A stretch of DNA of 64,000 nucleotides from Bubalus kerabau (GCF_029407905.1 NC_073627.1:128601697-128665696); one strand, 5' to 3'; shown: positions 11,626 through 23,899, counted from the first letter of the stretch. Notes: generated by a model from the letters alone, not told the origin. Made by a program: numbers and translations.

Positions 11626-12459
11626 TTACAATTTCATCTTGTACTTCATGGCACAAAAAACCCCCCAATGAAGTGTTTTTGTTTTGTTTGAAAGAGGAGT
11701 GGGGAAGGGGAAAGTGTGTGTGAGGTGCTACACACCAGAATTAGGAACCCGAAAGCTACCACCGTTGAGAACTGCCTTCAAGCGGCTCTTTCCTGTCGAG
11801 AGCTATCACAGATTACGCCATCCATACGACCATCTCAAGAATTTTTGGGAGGAAACATCTGGATAATGAATGCTTCATACCGGGAAACGCAAGAACAGCC
11901 CCTCTTGGGGCCCTAAAAAGGTGTCCTGAGGAGACTGCATACTGTGTGAAAGTTGCCATCAACACCCGGAACGCGAGAACAGAGGCGCTGTGTGATGCTG
12001 AGCGGAGACAGCCTTCTCACTGCTGGTGGCCTTTCCCAACCAGCTCCCCGCTGGGAGTCCCCAAGCCCCAGTTCCCAGTTTCTGTTTGGGTTGGGACCCC
12101 ACGTATTGAACCTTCACTGCGTGTCAGAGAACCCTTACTGTCACTAGCACTTCCCCTCAAGGAGCCAGGAAGGTGCTCATCACGCCCACACGCGCTCAGT
12201 GTTACTGGTGAGGGTCCCCCAGCCCAGGGACCCTGAGACCCTACCACAGTTCCAGCCATCTGCACACTCAGCCCTCACGCCCATTGCAGCTTCTGAGGGC
12301 TGAGTTCAAGTCCAACCCATCCTGACACATCCTCTGCGGGTCCTTTAACACAGAAGGAGGTTCTACAGACCCTCAGTAAATACCGGTGGAAAGAACAACG
12401 TGCAATCTTTTGCAAATTCAGAATTTAGCACAGTGAAAAATATTTTTAAAACATCTGTT

Positions 12460-12965
12460 TACCTTAGGAAGGGAACTAGACTCATAGACTGTTGGAGGGA
12501 GTATAAACTGGAAATGACCTTTCCAGAGGTAAAACTGGTAAATCTGACAAAAATTAAATATCCTTAGGCCTCAAGTTCCACTTCTGAAAATCAATTCTAC
12601 AGAAATACCCACAAGCAGAAATAAATGCACATGGCTGTTTGCTGCAGAATGTAAGAACAAAAAACTACACGAGTTAAAAGTATATATCTAGGGGAACAAC
12701 TGAATATGCTGTGTTACAGTCACATTATAGAACCAGTCAAAAGGTTCTAACCAGTCTAAAAGGTTCAGACTAATGACCTTGGACAAGATCTGTGATGCAA
12801 AATGATGTCTAGCAGGATAGCATTTGTGTAGGAAAAGAATTGCTGGTACTATGTAGAGATGTGTATTTTTGTAAGCCAGTGGGAAAAGGGCTAAAGGAAT
12901 ACAAAACAAATTATTAATGATAATTCTTGTCTCTGAAGAGACAGTTCATTTTTTGTTTTCTATAT
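12460..12965 (+). repeat. Old L1M 3' UTR fragment
   Basis: AGACTGTTGGAGGGAGTATAAA, then CACTTCTGAAAATCAATTCTACAG, then TGGCTGTTTGCTGCAGAATG and GGGGAACAACTGAATATG run in the order of the L1M 3' UTR. The 3' end is lost among AT-rich bases. Confidence 0.7.
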
Positions 12966-13079
12966 GTCTATATGTTTTCCTACCAAAGCACATGGTTTTG
13001 TAATGGAATAGTTAAAAAATCTTTTTAAAGGAAATTTCATGTGCAAACATGGCACTTTATTATTATTGTTCGTGACAGC

Positions 13080-13235
13080 ACTTGCTGAGGGTCTACTTTG
13101 AACCGGGCCTGGTGCCAGCAGCTTGATAGTAATTGCAGGATAGATGGGGAAACTGAGACTCCAACAGGAAGAACAGGGAAGTGAGGTCAGGGGCGGGACT
13201 AGGACTTGTCACATGTGCCTTCATCAGAGTCCACG
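13080..13235 (-). repeat. MIR SINE relic, antisense
   Basis: TTGCTGAGGGTCTACTTTGA, then GATGGGGAAACTGAGACTCC, match the antisense MIR. Confidence 0.55.
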
Positions 13236-14044
13236 CACGCTGTCCTTCTCGTTCCCTGCTGTTTCCGGGAAGCACCACGTCTGCAGAATTCCTTCACCTC
13301 CTACTTAACATTCCTGTGGAACAGGCTTCCAATCAACAGCTTCTGCTGCTGTAACTGTTTTTAAACAATTACCAGTTCGTGTCATGTTTACACACTTGAA
13401 GTTTAGGAAATAAGAGTTTGGAGGACATCATGTTTTGGTTTCTAACACGAGGATGTACATTTTAATTATAACACAGCTCCCAGCTATGCCCCGGTCATCT
13501 GGGGAGGCACTCCATGTTTAAAGACACATTAAAGAACTGTAGTTACAGTCTCGGCAACCACAAACAATGAAAGCTTTCCTAAAACACAGCTACAAGGGCA
13601 GGCCTGATCACTATTTGGGACCCGTGGTTTCACTGCAAAGGGCCCCCACCCTCTTAGGGGTTTGTTATCTTTTCTTCCAAGTGATGAGTCAAGGTGATAA
13701 TTCCCTTCAACCAACACTGCTCGGCAAGTGTTGGACCAAAATCAACCTGGGATGTGTGACAGCAAGCAGGCTGCCCTTTTTGGGGGAACAGATACTCAGG
13801 GAAGCAGGTCTAGACCTCGACGCCCAGCTGCAAAAAGAGGGTGCCTTCTGAAAGATGGCTCCTTGCCAAAGGCATCAGAAGGGATTACAAGCAGCCTGAC
13901 AAGTGCTTATCCAGAGGAGTGACACAGGATTCCAGCTCCTGCAACACAAGAAGGTGCTTCGGGAAGTGGAGTGAGATCCTGATAGCAGAAATCCACACGG
14001 CAAGTGGGCGAGGGTGAAGGTCTGGACACAACAACCTGCTCCAC

Positions 14045-14160
14045 TGGTTCATTCTTTCACTTGCTCGCTCTCCCTACAGAGCCCCTGTGTCACTGGTTTA
14101 TAGAGAAATGACCAGTCAAGCCTGGTCCTCGTCCTAAAGAAGCTCACAACCTAAAGTACA
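14045..14160 (-). repeat. L2 3' end relic, antisense
   Basis: GGTTCATTCTTTCACTTGC, then CCTCGTCCTAAAGAAGCTCAC resembles the reversed L2 3' end. Confidence 0.5.
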
Positions 14161-14539
14161 GCCTTCTCTGGGGTTCTGTAGTTATGTGTGCCACCCGCTT
14201 AAGTACCACCAGGCTAAGAGGATCACACTTCAGTGGAGAGGCAACGGGGAGCCATCAAAGCCTTCTGAGGCGGCTAAGAGGTGGGCAGAGCCTCAGGTCT
14301 GCCCCACCTCACCTTATCCTGTGCCAGGAGGCTGGGCTAGTCAGCCCAGGGGTGTCATTTCCTCAAGTGTTAGATTGCATTCTCACTGCTGCCTTGCCAC
14401 TGCATGCAGGGGGGCATGAACCAAATGATGACAACATACATCAACCGCGGGTCCCACTGCAAGTGTTATGTGCAGGTGCCCATGAGCCAGAATCAAACGC
14501 TACAGGTGCTGGAGATGGAAACAGGGTCTGGGGAGCACT

Positions 14540-14606
14540 ACGTGTGTGTGTGTACTTACATGTACAAACACCCATGCATACACACACACGTACACACACA
14601 CGCACA
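14540..14606. repeat. TG then CA dinucleotide microsatellites
   Basis: A (TG)n run at about 14541-14554 is followed by (CA)n-rich sequence with CG interruptions to 14606. The opposed purine-pyrimidine runs could fold back. Length polymorphism is likely. Confidence 0.85.
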
Positions 14607-15494
14607 GTCATGTGCTCACATGCTAGGCCCTCTAGCAGTCTAGCAGTCCCCCACGCCACTCTGGTCAGTAGGTTTTCTCTGCAGAGGTGGGGTGGGGGTG
14701 GAGTGCAGAGGTCAAAAGTATTTCCTATCAAGGGCACATGGGGTGAGTGATAGGTGAAGAGACTCTCAATAAAATGACAAGCAGCAGCCCATGTGACAAG
14801 AGATATTCTAGGCTTGCTGAAGACTATTCTTCTTCCTTTTTCCTGGAACAAAATAAGGCTTAGCACTTGCCTTTGGATTAAGTCTTAGGACCCAGTGAAT
14901 GAGAACTGGAGTTGTGGGGTAGAGCCAGAAAGAAAGCCTATTTGAGTGTGTAATAAATTCAAAGAAAAAACAAATTACAGGAAGAAAAATGAACCAAGTT
15001 AAAAATAAGATAGCTCCAACGTTATTGCTAGACAGAAAATATAACCCCTGTTAGGCAGGGAAGCCAAAGTGGTATGAAAGAGAAAATATGAAGTTCCACC
15101 TAAAAATAACTGGCAGACTAACACAGACTCACCGTTGAGAAATACAGAATTTCTGAAATGAGCCCGAGATTGCAGTCCCACTCGGCAGGGAGGGGTTGCC
15201 ACAGTCTGGAATTTAAAGTTCTCTTCCAACTATGAAGCTGGCAATAGAGGACAGAGATCAGCTCAAGAGCATTCCTATCTGTTGGCTCAAAGACTCGCAG
15301 AAAACTCAGATAAGCCAGTGGGCAAGAGGCAGAACTTGGGCTGAAGGTCAAAAGCCTGGCAGAGCTCATGGCCAGTTAGACCTGGGCTCCTTGCAGCTCC
15401 CGCATCTGTAAAGTGACTCAACACTAGGTGCTGACTGACCTCGCTTGTTTATTTATTTACTAAATCACCCCTTTCCATGCTGTTCCTTCCTTAA

Positions 15495-15763
15495 GGCGAT
15501 GGCACCCGACTCTAGTACTGTCGCCTGGAAAATCCCATGGACGGAGGAGCCTGGTAGGCTGCAGTCCATGGGGTCGCGAAGAGTCGGACACGACTGAGTG
15601 ACTTCACTTTCACTTTCCACTTTCTTGCATTGGAGAAGGAAATGGCAACCCACTCCAGTGTTCTTGCCTGGAGAATCCCAGGGACGGGGCAGCCTGGTGG
15701 GCTGCCGTCTATGGGGTCGCACAGAGTCGGACACGACTGAAGCGACTTCGCAGCAGCAGCAGC
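15495..15763 (+). repeat. Bov-A2 SINE (Bov-A dimer)
   Basis: There are two Bov-A monomers, the first ending at GTCGGACACGACTGAGTGAC and the second at GTCGGACACGACTGAAGCGA, joined by a TTTCACTTTCCACTTTC linker. The tail is (CAG)n. There is little divergence, so it is young. Confidence 0.95.
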
Positions 15764-16065
15764 ATGGTTGTATAATAGCAACCCAGTAGCACAGAGAGTA
15801 GAAAGCATCTATGGGATCTGGATGTGACTCTTATGTTCAGGCCACTTCCAAGCTGTGTGCCCTGGTGAGTCTTCCAACCTCTCTGGGCCTCCAGCTCCTC
15901 AAGAGCCAGAAGACGTCACTCAACCCAATGAGTTACGAGGGAAGAGTCCTGCGCATGAAAACAGTATTGTCTTCCGCCTTCCCTGTCTTCTAGTGTGCTT
16001 CAAACCTTGACACTCCTGGAATAAATGCAAATGATTAGCCTCCCACTTCCCCCAATAATGCAGGT

Positions 16066-16275
16066 GCGTGGTGCATGCACGCTCAGTCATGTCCGACCCT
16101 TTGTGATCCCACAGACTGTAGCTCGCCAACCTTCTCTGTCCATGGGATTTTCCCAGAAAGAATACTGGAGTGGGTTGCCATTCCCTTCTCCAGGGCATCT
16201 TCCTGACCCAGGGCTCGAACCTTCATCTCCTACATTTCAGGCAGATTCTTTACTGTCTGAGCCACTGAAGAAGCC
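16066..16275 (-). repeat. Bov-tA SINE, antisense, with 13-bp target duplication
   Basis: This is a full-length antisense Bov-tA: plus strand CTCAGTCATGTCCGACCC, then AGAATACTGGAGTGGGTTGC, ending GCCACTGAAGAAGCC. CAATAATGCAGGT flanks it exactly at 16053-16065 and 16276-16288. Confidence 0.95.
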
Positions 16276-16334
16276 CAATAATGCAGGTACTAAACTCTAT
16301 GAGACCGACCAGTTGTATCCATTTTGGAACTAGA

Positions 16335-16525
16335 CTGAGCAGTCTTAGGTTCAAGACCTGGCTCTGCCATTTATCAGCTCACAGCCTTTGGGGCTCGACT
16401 TGCCCCAGTAGAGCCTCGGCATCCTCTGTTGTGGAGTAGGGAAAATATTAATATCAACTCCACAGGGCTGTTACAAAGTAAAACCAGACAAAGGATATAA
16501 AGACAGCCTTATAAACCATAAAACT
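16335..16525 (+). repeat. MIR SINE relic
   Basis: AGGTTCAAGACCTGGCTCTG CCATTTATCAGCTC, then CACAGGGCTGTTACAAAGTA, follow the MIR consensus order. Confidence 0.6.
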
Positions 16526-16529
16526 CTAT

Positions 16530-18980
16530 GCAGACGTTACAGATTAGAGCAGCATATACAGACGTGTGCACACATACACAGCCTTGTTTCTGCCTGACAT
16601 CTGGTATAAATGACTCGCCATTCCATCAGTTTACATCCACAAGAATACGTCCCATTTCATTTTTCTTTTGTAATTTCAGCCATGTGCCAAGCCTCTCACT
16701 GGTGCTGAACAAACAGAATCAACTTCTACCTCACTATTCAATATTTTCCATTTTTATCCCCCAAAGGAAGACCCCTACCATGTGTGGCAAGATTCTGAAA
16801 TGACATGATCTGATTCCAGGGTTTAGAAACATGACACATTTTTTGGCCTGGCACCTATCACTGAACAATTCAGAAACACTCCGGGGAAAGGAGTGCCTCA
16901 ATGTTACAGAGAAAGGCCCCAGTAACTGGAACCGACGCTTTCTTCCTGTTTCATTAAGTACATCATCTGCTCACGTTTGGCGCTTTTCCACTGGCTAGGA
17001 ACCTACAAAAACTGATGTGGTATGACAGCTGAGTTGGTGCTGCCAGACACGCTTCCTCACTGGCTCGGAAATGGGGGTGGGGGGCAGCGAGAGGGGAAGG
17101 AGCTGGGAGGGGTGGGAGTGGCAGCTGTCACATTACACGCTTGCACTTCAGATTTCTCTCACATCCCCCGACAGAAGCACCGGCCGCATGACTGCTAGGG
17201 CTCCACGCTCATCCATCCCGGAGAGACAAAGAGGCCGTGTCTCACCAGGGATGTCCATCCTCCCGAGGCACTTCTCAGCCTGTCTTCAGGGCAAGCTCTC
17301 CTCTAGCGTTTAAACCTGTTGGCTTCTGGGCCTGGTACTTCAACCATCTGCCCACCGCTGATTCTGAAAAGGCTCTGCTGTTCAGTCTTCCTGCCAATTC
17401 AGTGGGCTGACCACTGCATCCTTCAGCCGGTTTGTAAAAACGCTCCCCTGAAGGCAGTGGTCACGGTGTGTTCCGAGCCTGAGGATCAGCCTCAGCAGGC
17501 CTTGGGGATCCTGCTGAGATGCCTTCAGTTACCTAAGTCCATGTTCTGTCACCCAAGTTCATGAAAATCTCATTCATCCTCACTCAGAGGAAGACTCCGT
17601 CCTCCTGGCCTGCTTTCCTCACTGACAAGGTTGGGGACATTAATAGTGGGAGTGACATTGTGGGGGGCAGGGAAGGGGAAACAGAGAGAAGGGTGCTTGA
17701 ATTTTTCTCATCCGCTCTATAAGGAAGGTCGCTGCCATAGGACCCTCCACGGCACTCCCTTACATCTGCCAGAAGGAACGGCTCAAGACCAATTATTCTA
17801 AGAGCCAAATCATCATCCCAGGCAGACGTCTTTCAACATCCAACTGGCTCGCGTCCAACAAGTCTATACAATAGGTCAAATCATTCTGTTTCCTGGGGGT
17901 TTAATTTGCAACTAATTCCTCTTACAGGGTTCACTAGAAAGCTCCCACTGTTTGAAACGAGATGTGCCGGGTACTTTGTGGAGATTGTTCTACGTGGTGG
18001 GCAACCTGACATTGCTGCTTTGAAAAATGCCTGAGCTGGAATGACCGCAGCCATTCTGTGTGCCTGCAGCCAGCCATGGTCCACAGGTGGGAGCAGACAC
18101 AGGGTGGGCCACCTGTCCACAGGCTTGATTGGCTGGCTCAGTTTTCAGGGGGATCTGAAGCCCACCTCTGCCCTCATGCCCTAGAAGAGCTTCCCAGGTT
18201 CTTGTCTGCACTGACAGCCTTTGAGCTCAGCTGGGGCTCTCAGGGGAAGTCTGCTCAGGAGGGAGAAGGAGCATGTTGGAAGAACAGCCTTGAAGGCTAA
18301 CTAACTGCATGGAGGGTCCCTAACCCAGGCCCTGTGGCCTGGCTGTGTGATTACGTGCATAGGGGCCAAGATGGCAGAAGCCTGCTTTAAGGACTTTAAT
18401 AGTGCAGCAGTACTTTAAAAAATATTTGGCACGTCAGCTAACACTTAGGTGAGAGTCTGAAACATTTATTTCTACAAACACCAGCTGGTTCCCCATCCTC
18501 TGAACGCTGGGCACATCCAGAATCACAAAGTTAGCACATGCACTTTGTGTCAGGCCTGCTCCCTACCCCATGCCCCCCACCAATAATCACCTCTCCTTTC
18601 AGCTCCCCGAGGCCTTCCAGACCAGGTTGAGCTCATCTTCTTCAAGTGCTGCCCTTGGATACCTTGGGGAGGCATTCTGCCCCTCTGCTGCCCACTCCGG
18701 CACTGATGACCCAGCCTATTCACGCGTCAATCAATGCAAGGCCTCAAGACATTTCTTCCAGTGCCGGTTTTAACTGCCACAGGACTCTGTGTCCCCAGCT
18801 TCTTATCCTAGACTTAGTTTTCCAACTTGACCTCAGTTTTAGAGCAGAGGCTCAATGGGTTCAATCTGTGTGCCCCAAGGGGCCCACTGACCACCTGGTG
18901 CCAGTAGATGCTCGATGCTCAACTGATACAGGGGAAAGATAAGCTGATGGCTGGGAGTGGATAAAGGGTGGGTTAGTTAA
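16530..18980. other. Non-coding, no recognised feature
   Basis: Unique-looking intron. No conserved frame, SINE or LINE was identified. Confidence 0.5.
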
Positions 18981-18984
18981 CTCC

Positions 18985-19335
18985 CAACAGTCACTGAGGT
19001 AAAGCCCAAACTCCTTTCAGGGGTTCAGAAAACCTCCTGGGACCTGGCCATCAAGCACCCACCAACTGCCCATCTTCCCACATGCTCTCCACGAGCCTTG
19101 AAGCTGCAGCCACACCAGCCACTCGGGACTGCTCTCTTCACTCCCGGGGTGGCACAGGCTGTCTCTCCCCCTCCCCCACATAGCACCCACCTCTGAGCTT
19201 CCTCAGGGCCCAGCTAAGCACCCATGAAACCACTGGTGGGTCCTCTGCTCCCAGCTGGCTCATCTGTCAAGACTTGGGTCAAGCTTCACCTCTTGGGAAG
19301 CCTTTCCTGCCTCTTTCCCTTGGAACCCGAGAGAT
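18985..19335 (+). repeat. L2 LINE relic, sense
   Basis: GGTAAAGCCCAAACTCCTTTC, then ACCTGGCCATCAAGCACCC, then CCACACCAGCCACTCGGG and CTTCACCTCTTGGGAAGCC are in the order of the L2 3' region. No reading frame survives. Confidence 0.65.
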
Positions 19336-20164
19336 TGTGCCATCTGGTGAGGACTGCCACCCAACGAAGTGAAGTCCAAGAACGTTGGTGCCTCCCAGGG
19401 TCTCATTTACGTCAGTGCTGCAAAATGACTGCTGCAAGGACGAAATGCTCCTGAAGTCCTGCAAGCCCCCCCACCCGCCGCCACAGCCATCTTTTTGTGG
19501 CTGACCCTAGAGGCCCAGAGGGCAATGTTTGATGCCACCCTCCTTTGGCTCCTCTAAGGCCCACAAGCCCTCAAGATGGTTTCCGCCTGGTATCCACGCA
19601 GCATAACAAAACCAACAGGTTCAGGAGACAGGGAAGCCATCTTGCCACATTTCACTGGGGCACAGCTTTTTTCCCTTGTAAAGTGATGCCCCGCTCACCT
19701 GCCTTCTTGTAAAGGGAAACATGTAAAGGGGATTTAGTGTTCCTGTTGCTCTGAGATCTCACCACTACAGTTTCAAGGCACTAGTGACCAGCAGCCGGCT
19801 GCTCGGAGGGAAGAGGAGGCAGTAGGGCCAAGGTCAGACCAGACTGTTACCCCACCAGCCTGGACCTCCAGACCACAAACAGCTCCATAAACTGTAAACT
19901 TCCCTGAGCCACAGACACTCCGGGGACCCATGATATCTCCCCCAGAGTGAGGCCAACTGTTTTCTGCATCGCCTGTTTTCATATTCAGGAGAGTGTGTGC
20001 TCCAACAGCCCCAAAATCATTATTTGTGGGCAAGTGCTCATTTTTCAGGGACAAACAGGAGCTCTAAGAACCCAACTGATGATTACGTTTGCAGCATCAC
20101 ACCAACTTCAAAGGCAAGCCTCAGATGCGTGCAGAGGAAAGGCCTGTTTTCATCCCATTTCGAC

Positions 20165-20260
20165 AAGCTCTTCCCGAGTGCAGGGCCCCATGCTAGACTC
20201 TGAGGGATGACTCAGGCCTGGTCCAGGCTGCTGGAGGAAAGAAGGACTCAGTTGGGACCC
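20165..20260 (-). repeat. L2 3' end relic, antisense
   Basis: GTGCAGGGCCCCATGCTAGA CTCTGAGGGATGACTC is a diverged copy of the reversed L2 3' end. Confidence 0.35.
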
Positions 20261-20305
20261 AGAGCAAGAATAGGAAAGAGGGAGTAGAGGCACTGCTTGG
20301 GTTCC

Positions 20306-20345
20306 GGGGTTGGGGGGCGGGGGGCGCAGGGCAGGGAGCCGGGGG
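20306..20345 (+). other. G-quadruplex candidate
   Basis: G runs of 4, 6, 6, 3, 3 and 5 bases lie within 40 bases, with loops of 1-5 bases. The G-rich strand is the template strand for SHB. Confidence 0.6.
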
Positions 20346-21039
20346 TGGCTCCTGGAAGAAGGAGGTTAAGGTGAGAACTGATGCAGGACAGCAGAGGTGT
20401 TGCCTGGAGTCTGGGGTCCCTGGGAGGGGCTGGGTGCAGAGGGAGGCATGGCTTGAGGAAGGCCTGGAAAGCCTGGGTCTGTGGGGCTCAGTCAAGGTAT
20501 TTGAACAGGGGAGTAACATCATCGGGCCATGTCCAGGGAAACCATCTGGAGACAGCAAGAAGGAGGGATCTGGGAAGGGTGCACGGGCAGGCTGGCCTGT
20601 GGCCCCTCACTTGATCCTTGACAGGTCCCTCCTCTCCCTGAGAGCTCCCCTGATGTGTGCCCTGGGGACACGTGGGACCCAGGAACTCAAATGCCCCTCC
20701 TCTTTACGGGATGATGTATGTGCAAAGTGACAACCTTTTAAAATGTATATTTTAAAAGATTTTTTTAAAAAGTAGGCATGGTGAAATCTGCTCCATTTGG
20801 AAGCAGGCTTCTCTGGAAAGACAGCCCCCAGATCTCTGGTGTGGCTTGAGCTCTGGTTGGCAGGGTGAAACAGGCTGTGTGGAGGTCTGGTGGTGACTGG
20901 TGACAGAGAACAAAGGCTGCAGCCCTGCCTGCAGTGCCCAGGAGGGCATCTGCGCGGGGGGTCGAGTGCCAGGGCCAGGGCCTCTGTGGGATTCCACTGT
21001 GTCTTATTGCTGCTACGGCCACCACCAATGAAGATTAGC

Positions 21040-21190
21040 ACTTTAATCTCCTCATGACCAGGTCAGAGCTTTGACTTTAGAGATGGGAAAACTGAGGCCC
21101 ACAGGGGCAGTGCCTTGCCCATGCTTAAACCAGGAGGCTGTGGAGCTGGGATGAGCTCCAGAGTCCTTCAGCTCACGATCCCCCATCAAA
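21040..21190 (-). repeat. MIR SINE relic, antisense
   Basis: GAGATGGGAAAACTGAGGCC, then GTGCCTTGCCCATGC, matches the antisense MIR core. Confidence 0.55.
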
Positions 21191-21519
21191 CCACAAAACG
21201 CCCTCTACCCTGGCCCTGTCTAATCCAGTCACTCACAGGTTTCTAGCCATAAGGTCACAGCTCTGAAACTAACAGGATGAGTCTGCAAGGCTGTTCCCCT
21301 GCCACTAACAACTCCCAGAGGAGGGGTTTCTGCTCCTCTCTGCAGCTCCCAGTGCTCAGGACTTGCAAGGGGGCTGGTGGGGATGTCAATAAGATACCAG
21401 AATGGATGTCCATGCCCCTGCAGCAGAGGCAGAAAGAGAAGGAGGCAAGAAGTCAAGGAGCGCAGTGCTGCTGGCAGACCAGACCAGAGTGCCAGGAAGT
21501 GAAAGAGACCTCAAGTTAA

Positions 21520-21650
21520 AGTGAAGCCTCTCAAACCATGGGACCATCTGTCCCAGAGTCATGGAGCCAGCTATTAAAAGGCAGATTCCTGGGCCCCAGC
21601 GAGAGCATATATTGGTGCAAGGCCTGGCAATCTGCATGTGCAACATCTAC
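21520..21650 (+). repeat. MER5-like hAT-Charlie relic
   Basis: CTCTCAAACCATGGGACCAT, then GGCAGATTCCTGGGCCCC, then GGCAATCTGCATGTGCAACA resembles a MER5-type non-autonomous DNA transposon. Confidence 0.5.
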
Positions 21651-22119
21651 CTCCCCTGGCTTCCCCATGTTGACTATGACACAAACTGACGTTGGAAGGC
21701 CCTGAACTCACATCTTCAAGGCGGCCTGCCCCTCCTCTTGACCCAGGGTGGCGGGCAGGGTGTTGGACTGACACTCTTCATGTTTCAGAGATCAGCAGAG
21801 ATGAGGGCCCTCTTGGCCTCCGGAGAGCAGACCTGGGGGCAGAGAGCGTGGGTGGGTGTTCTATGGAGCCTTCATGTCTCCTGCACGCTCCTGCCCTGGT
21901 GGACCTGCTCTGAGGCAAGTGGGATGCTGTCTGCAACATAGGGCTAACCTGTCATCTGGGGACTCTAGCATGGCTTGTCCTCCAGAGTCACTGCAGGCTG
22001 CCCTCATCACACCCCTCTAATGTGCAAGGTACTCTGGGCCAGAATGGCTTCTCTTGCCCCCTGAGTGCCCCAGAGGACCAGGGGTGAAGAAGCTCCTGAA
22101 ATGAATCACAGAAACTGGA

Positions 22120-22300
22120 CTGTGTGTGTGGAAGCCAGGCTTATGGTCAGGTACCGGGCTCCGGTCCTGGTTTCCTGTGTGTTTTTAGGAAAGTGCCTTA
22201 ACCTCTCTGAGTCTTCATAGCCCTGCCTACATAACAGGGATAAACACCACATGTCCCGTCCTGTCTACCTCCCCAGGGTGACATGAGAATCAAAGGAGCA
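22120..22300 (+). repeat. MIR SINE relic
   Basis: AGGAAAGTGCCTTAACCTCT CTGAGTCTTC, then ACATAACAGGGATAA, matches the MIR core. Confidence 0.65.
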
Positions 22301-22599
22301 TGGGTATGTTCAGGTCAACAACACAAGGGCTATTGTTAGGTGGTTTTTTGCTATTCTTTTTTTAAGCATTAGGAAAAAGGTGTGTTCTTTTCTTCTAACG
22401 CTAGAGATCAAGTCAATGTGAGGTAAGCTGGCTTTTTTTTTTTTCAGCAGTAGGCTTCCACCTGGCTGGCCACTTTCTCCAGGAAAAGAAAACAGGGGTC
22501 CTTGTAGACAACTCTGAATGGGCCTTTCATAATTCTGGAATCCCAAGTGCGTGTGTGCTGTTTATGTCAGTACTTATAAAGGGAAATGGAACCACCCTT

Positions 22600-22690
22600 G
22601 TCAGGAGAGGAGATAATCGTCCAGTATGTCTCCCTGGCAGAGGCACTGTTGTGTAATTAAAGATGATAATTATAGCTCCGCGTCTAGTGT
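22600..22690. promoter_or_regulatory. Candidate intronic element with homeodomain-like TAAT cluster
   Basis: GTAATTAAAGATGATAATTA at 22653-22672 packs several TAAT cores and two GATA/GATAAT-like cores into 20 bases, in sequence that I do not recognise as a repeat. This is a motif-based guess; no conservation data are available. Confidence 0.2.
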
Positions 22691-23049
22691 CAAACCCGGG
22701 GCTCTTTCCAGACGCAACTGAGCCTCTCCTCGTGCTGTGTGAGCAAAAACACACAGGCTGTGGATGGGAGGGCCCAGGCAGCCCTGTCCCGGAGCCTTGG
22801 GTGGCTCCTGTGAGGCCAGTGCTTCCGGTGTGACCTGGAAACTTTGTCCAGGACAGCAGGGTCCTCTGCAGTCCAGCCTCACTGCAGGATGAGAACAGGT
22901 GTCTGAGGACATGGTCCCCAGACCTAAGAGCAGGATGGAGGGCCGGCTGGCTCCAGAGGGAACCCAGGTTGGTTCCCTTGGAGGGCACATACTCACTGGC
23001 ACAGAGCTCTCCCCTGGTGCCCACCAACAGTCCTCCGAACACTGACTTG

Positions 23050-23162
23050 AGCACTCAGTCTCCTCCTCTGTCCATGGGGTTCTCCAGGCAAGAATACTGT
23101 TGTGGATTGCCATGCCCTGCTCCAGGGATCGAACCTGGGTCTCCTGCATTGCACGCAGATTA
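23050..23162 (-). repeat. Bov-tA SINE, antisense, internally deleted
   Basis: GCACTCAGTC jumps directly to TCCTCTGTCCATGGGG, so about 45 bases of the usual body are missing. A second gap removes bases after CTGCTCC, before AGGGATCGAACCTGGG. The tRNA-like head is cut short at GCAGATTA, where an oppositely oriented SINE head begins. Confidence 0.8.
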
Positions 23163-23164
23163 TC

Positions 23165-23236
23165 TGGGCTTCCCAGGTGGCGCTAGTGGTAAAGAACCCG
23201 CCCACCAATGCAGGAGACACAGAGACTCAGGTTTGG
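23165..23236 (+). repeat. Bov-tA SINE head, truncated, opposed to the previous copy
   Basis: GGGCTTCCCAGGTGGCGCTA, GTGGTAAAGAACCCGCCC and CAATGCAGGAGACACAGAGA form the tRNA-like head. The body is missing, and it ends in a (GGTTT)n-like stretch. Confidence 0.8.
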
Positions 23237-23899
23237 TTGGTTTGGTTGCATGGAACCCTTGGGCTTCACAGCCTCCCCAGGACCTGGTGCCCACAGCCTG
23301 GAGTCCATTGGAAGTAGCGCTTCATCTGAAATCTGCCATCCGTTTCTAGCTGACTTTGACCTGAACTCTGTGTGGTGTTATTGGAGACCGAGGTGACTCC
23401 TTGGTCTCAGCCTCAGAAAGAGAGTCTGCCCTTCTCCTGGGAATGTTCAGGACTGAGGCAGGGTAAGAGGCTGGGGCCCAGAGGGCAACTGGGAACTTTC
23501 CCTTTGCACTGGGAGCTTCGGGATTTACAGCAAATCTTTGTCCAGATGAAAATTAGTTTCAAGTCTAGGGGGCACACAGGCTGCGTGTATTAATAACAAA
23601 CAAACCCTTCCTCCTAATTTCTGGGTGCAAATTATGAAAATCATAAGAACATTGCCTAGTTTCCTTTGAGGCTCAATTCAACAAGATTCCTTTGCACGAA
23701 AGCCTAGGCAAAGCTTTGGTAGAGGTGGGTTGCTGAGCTGGGGTGGAGGTGGGTTGAAGGCGGGGTAGAGGTTGGGGAGCCAAGAGCCAAGGCGACTGCC
23801 TTGGGTGGGTGTCTTTCACAATTCAGAAGCCTCCCTGCTGCCTGTGGGCCAGTCCTGCAGCTCCTCCTTCCAGGCCTCCTTGGCGCCTGGGCTCAGCCA

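Larger units (their letters stand above)
13240..15490. other. Non-coding, with L2 relic and microsatellite only
   Basis: Besides the L2 piece and the TG/CA tract, no element is recognised. The plus-strand frame at 14184-14750 runs through the microsatellite (repeated His/Thr) and is an artefact. Confidence 0.45.

Noticed and set aside
14184..14750. 188-residue frame, plus strand
   Set aside because: It crosses the TG/CA microsatellite, which produces a His/Thr repeat, and it has no family resemblance.
22527..23149. Overlapping frames of 175 and 159 residues, minus strand
   Set aside because: They include part of an antisense SINE and have no recognisable domain.
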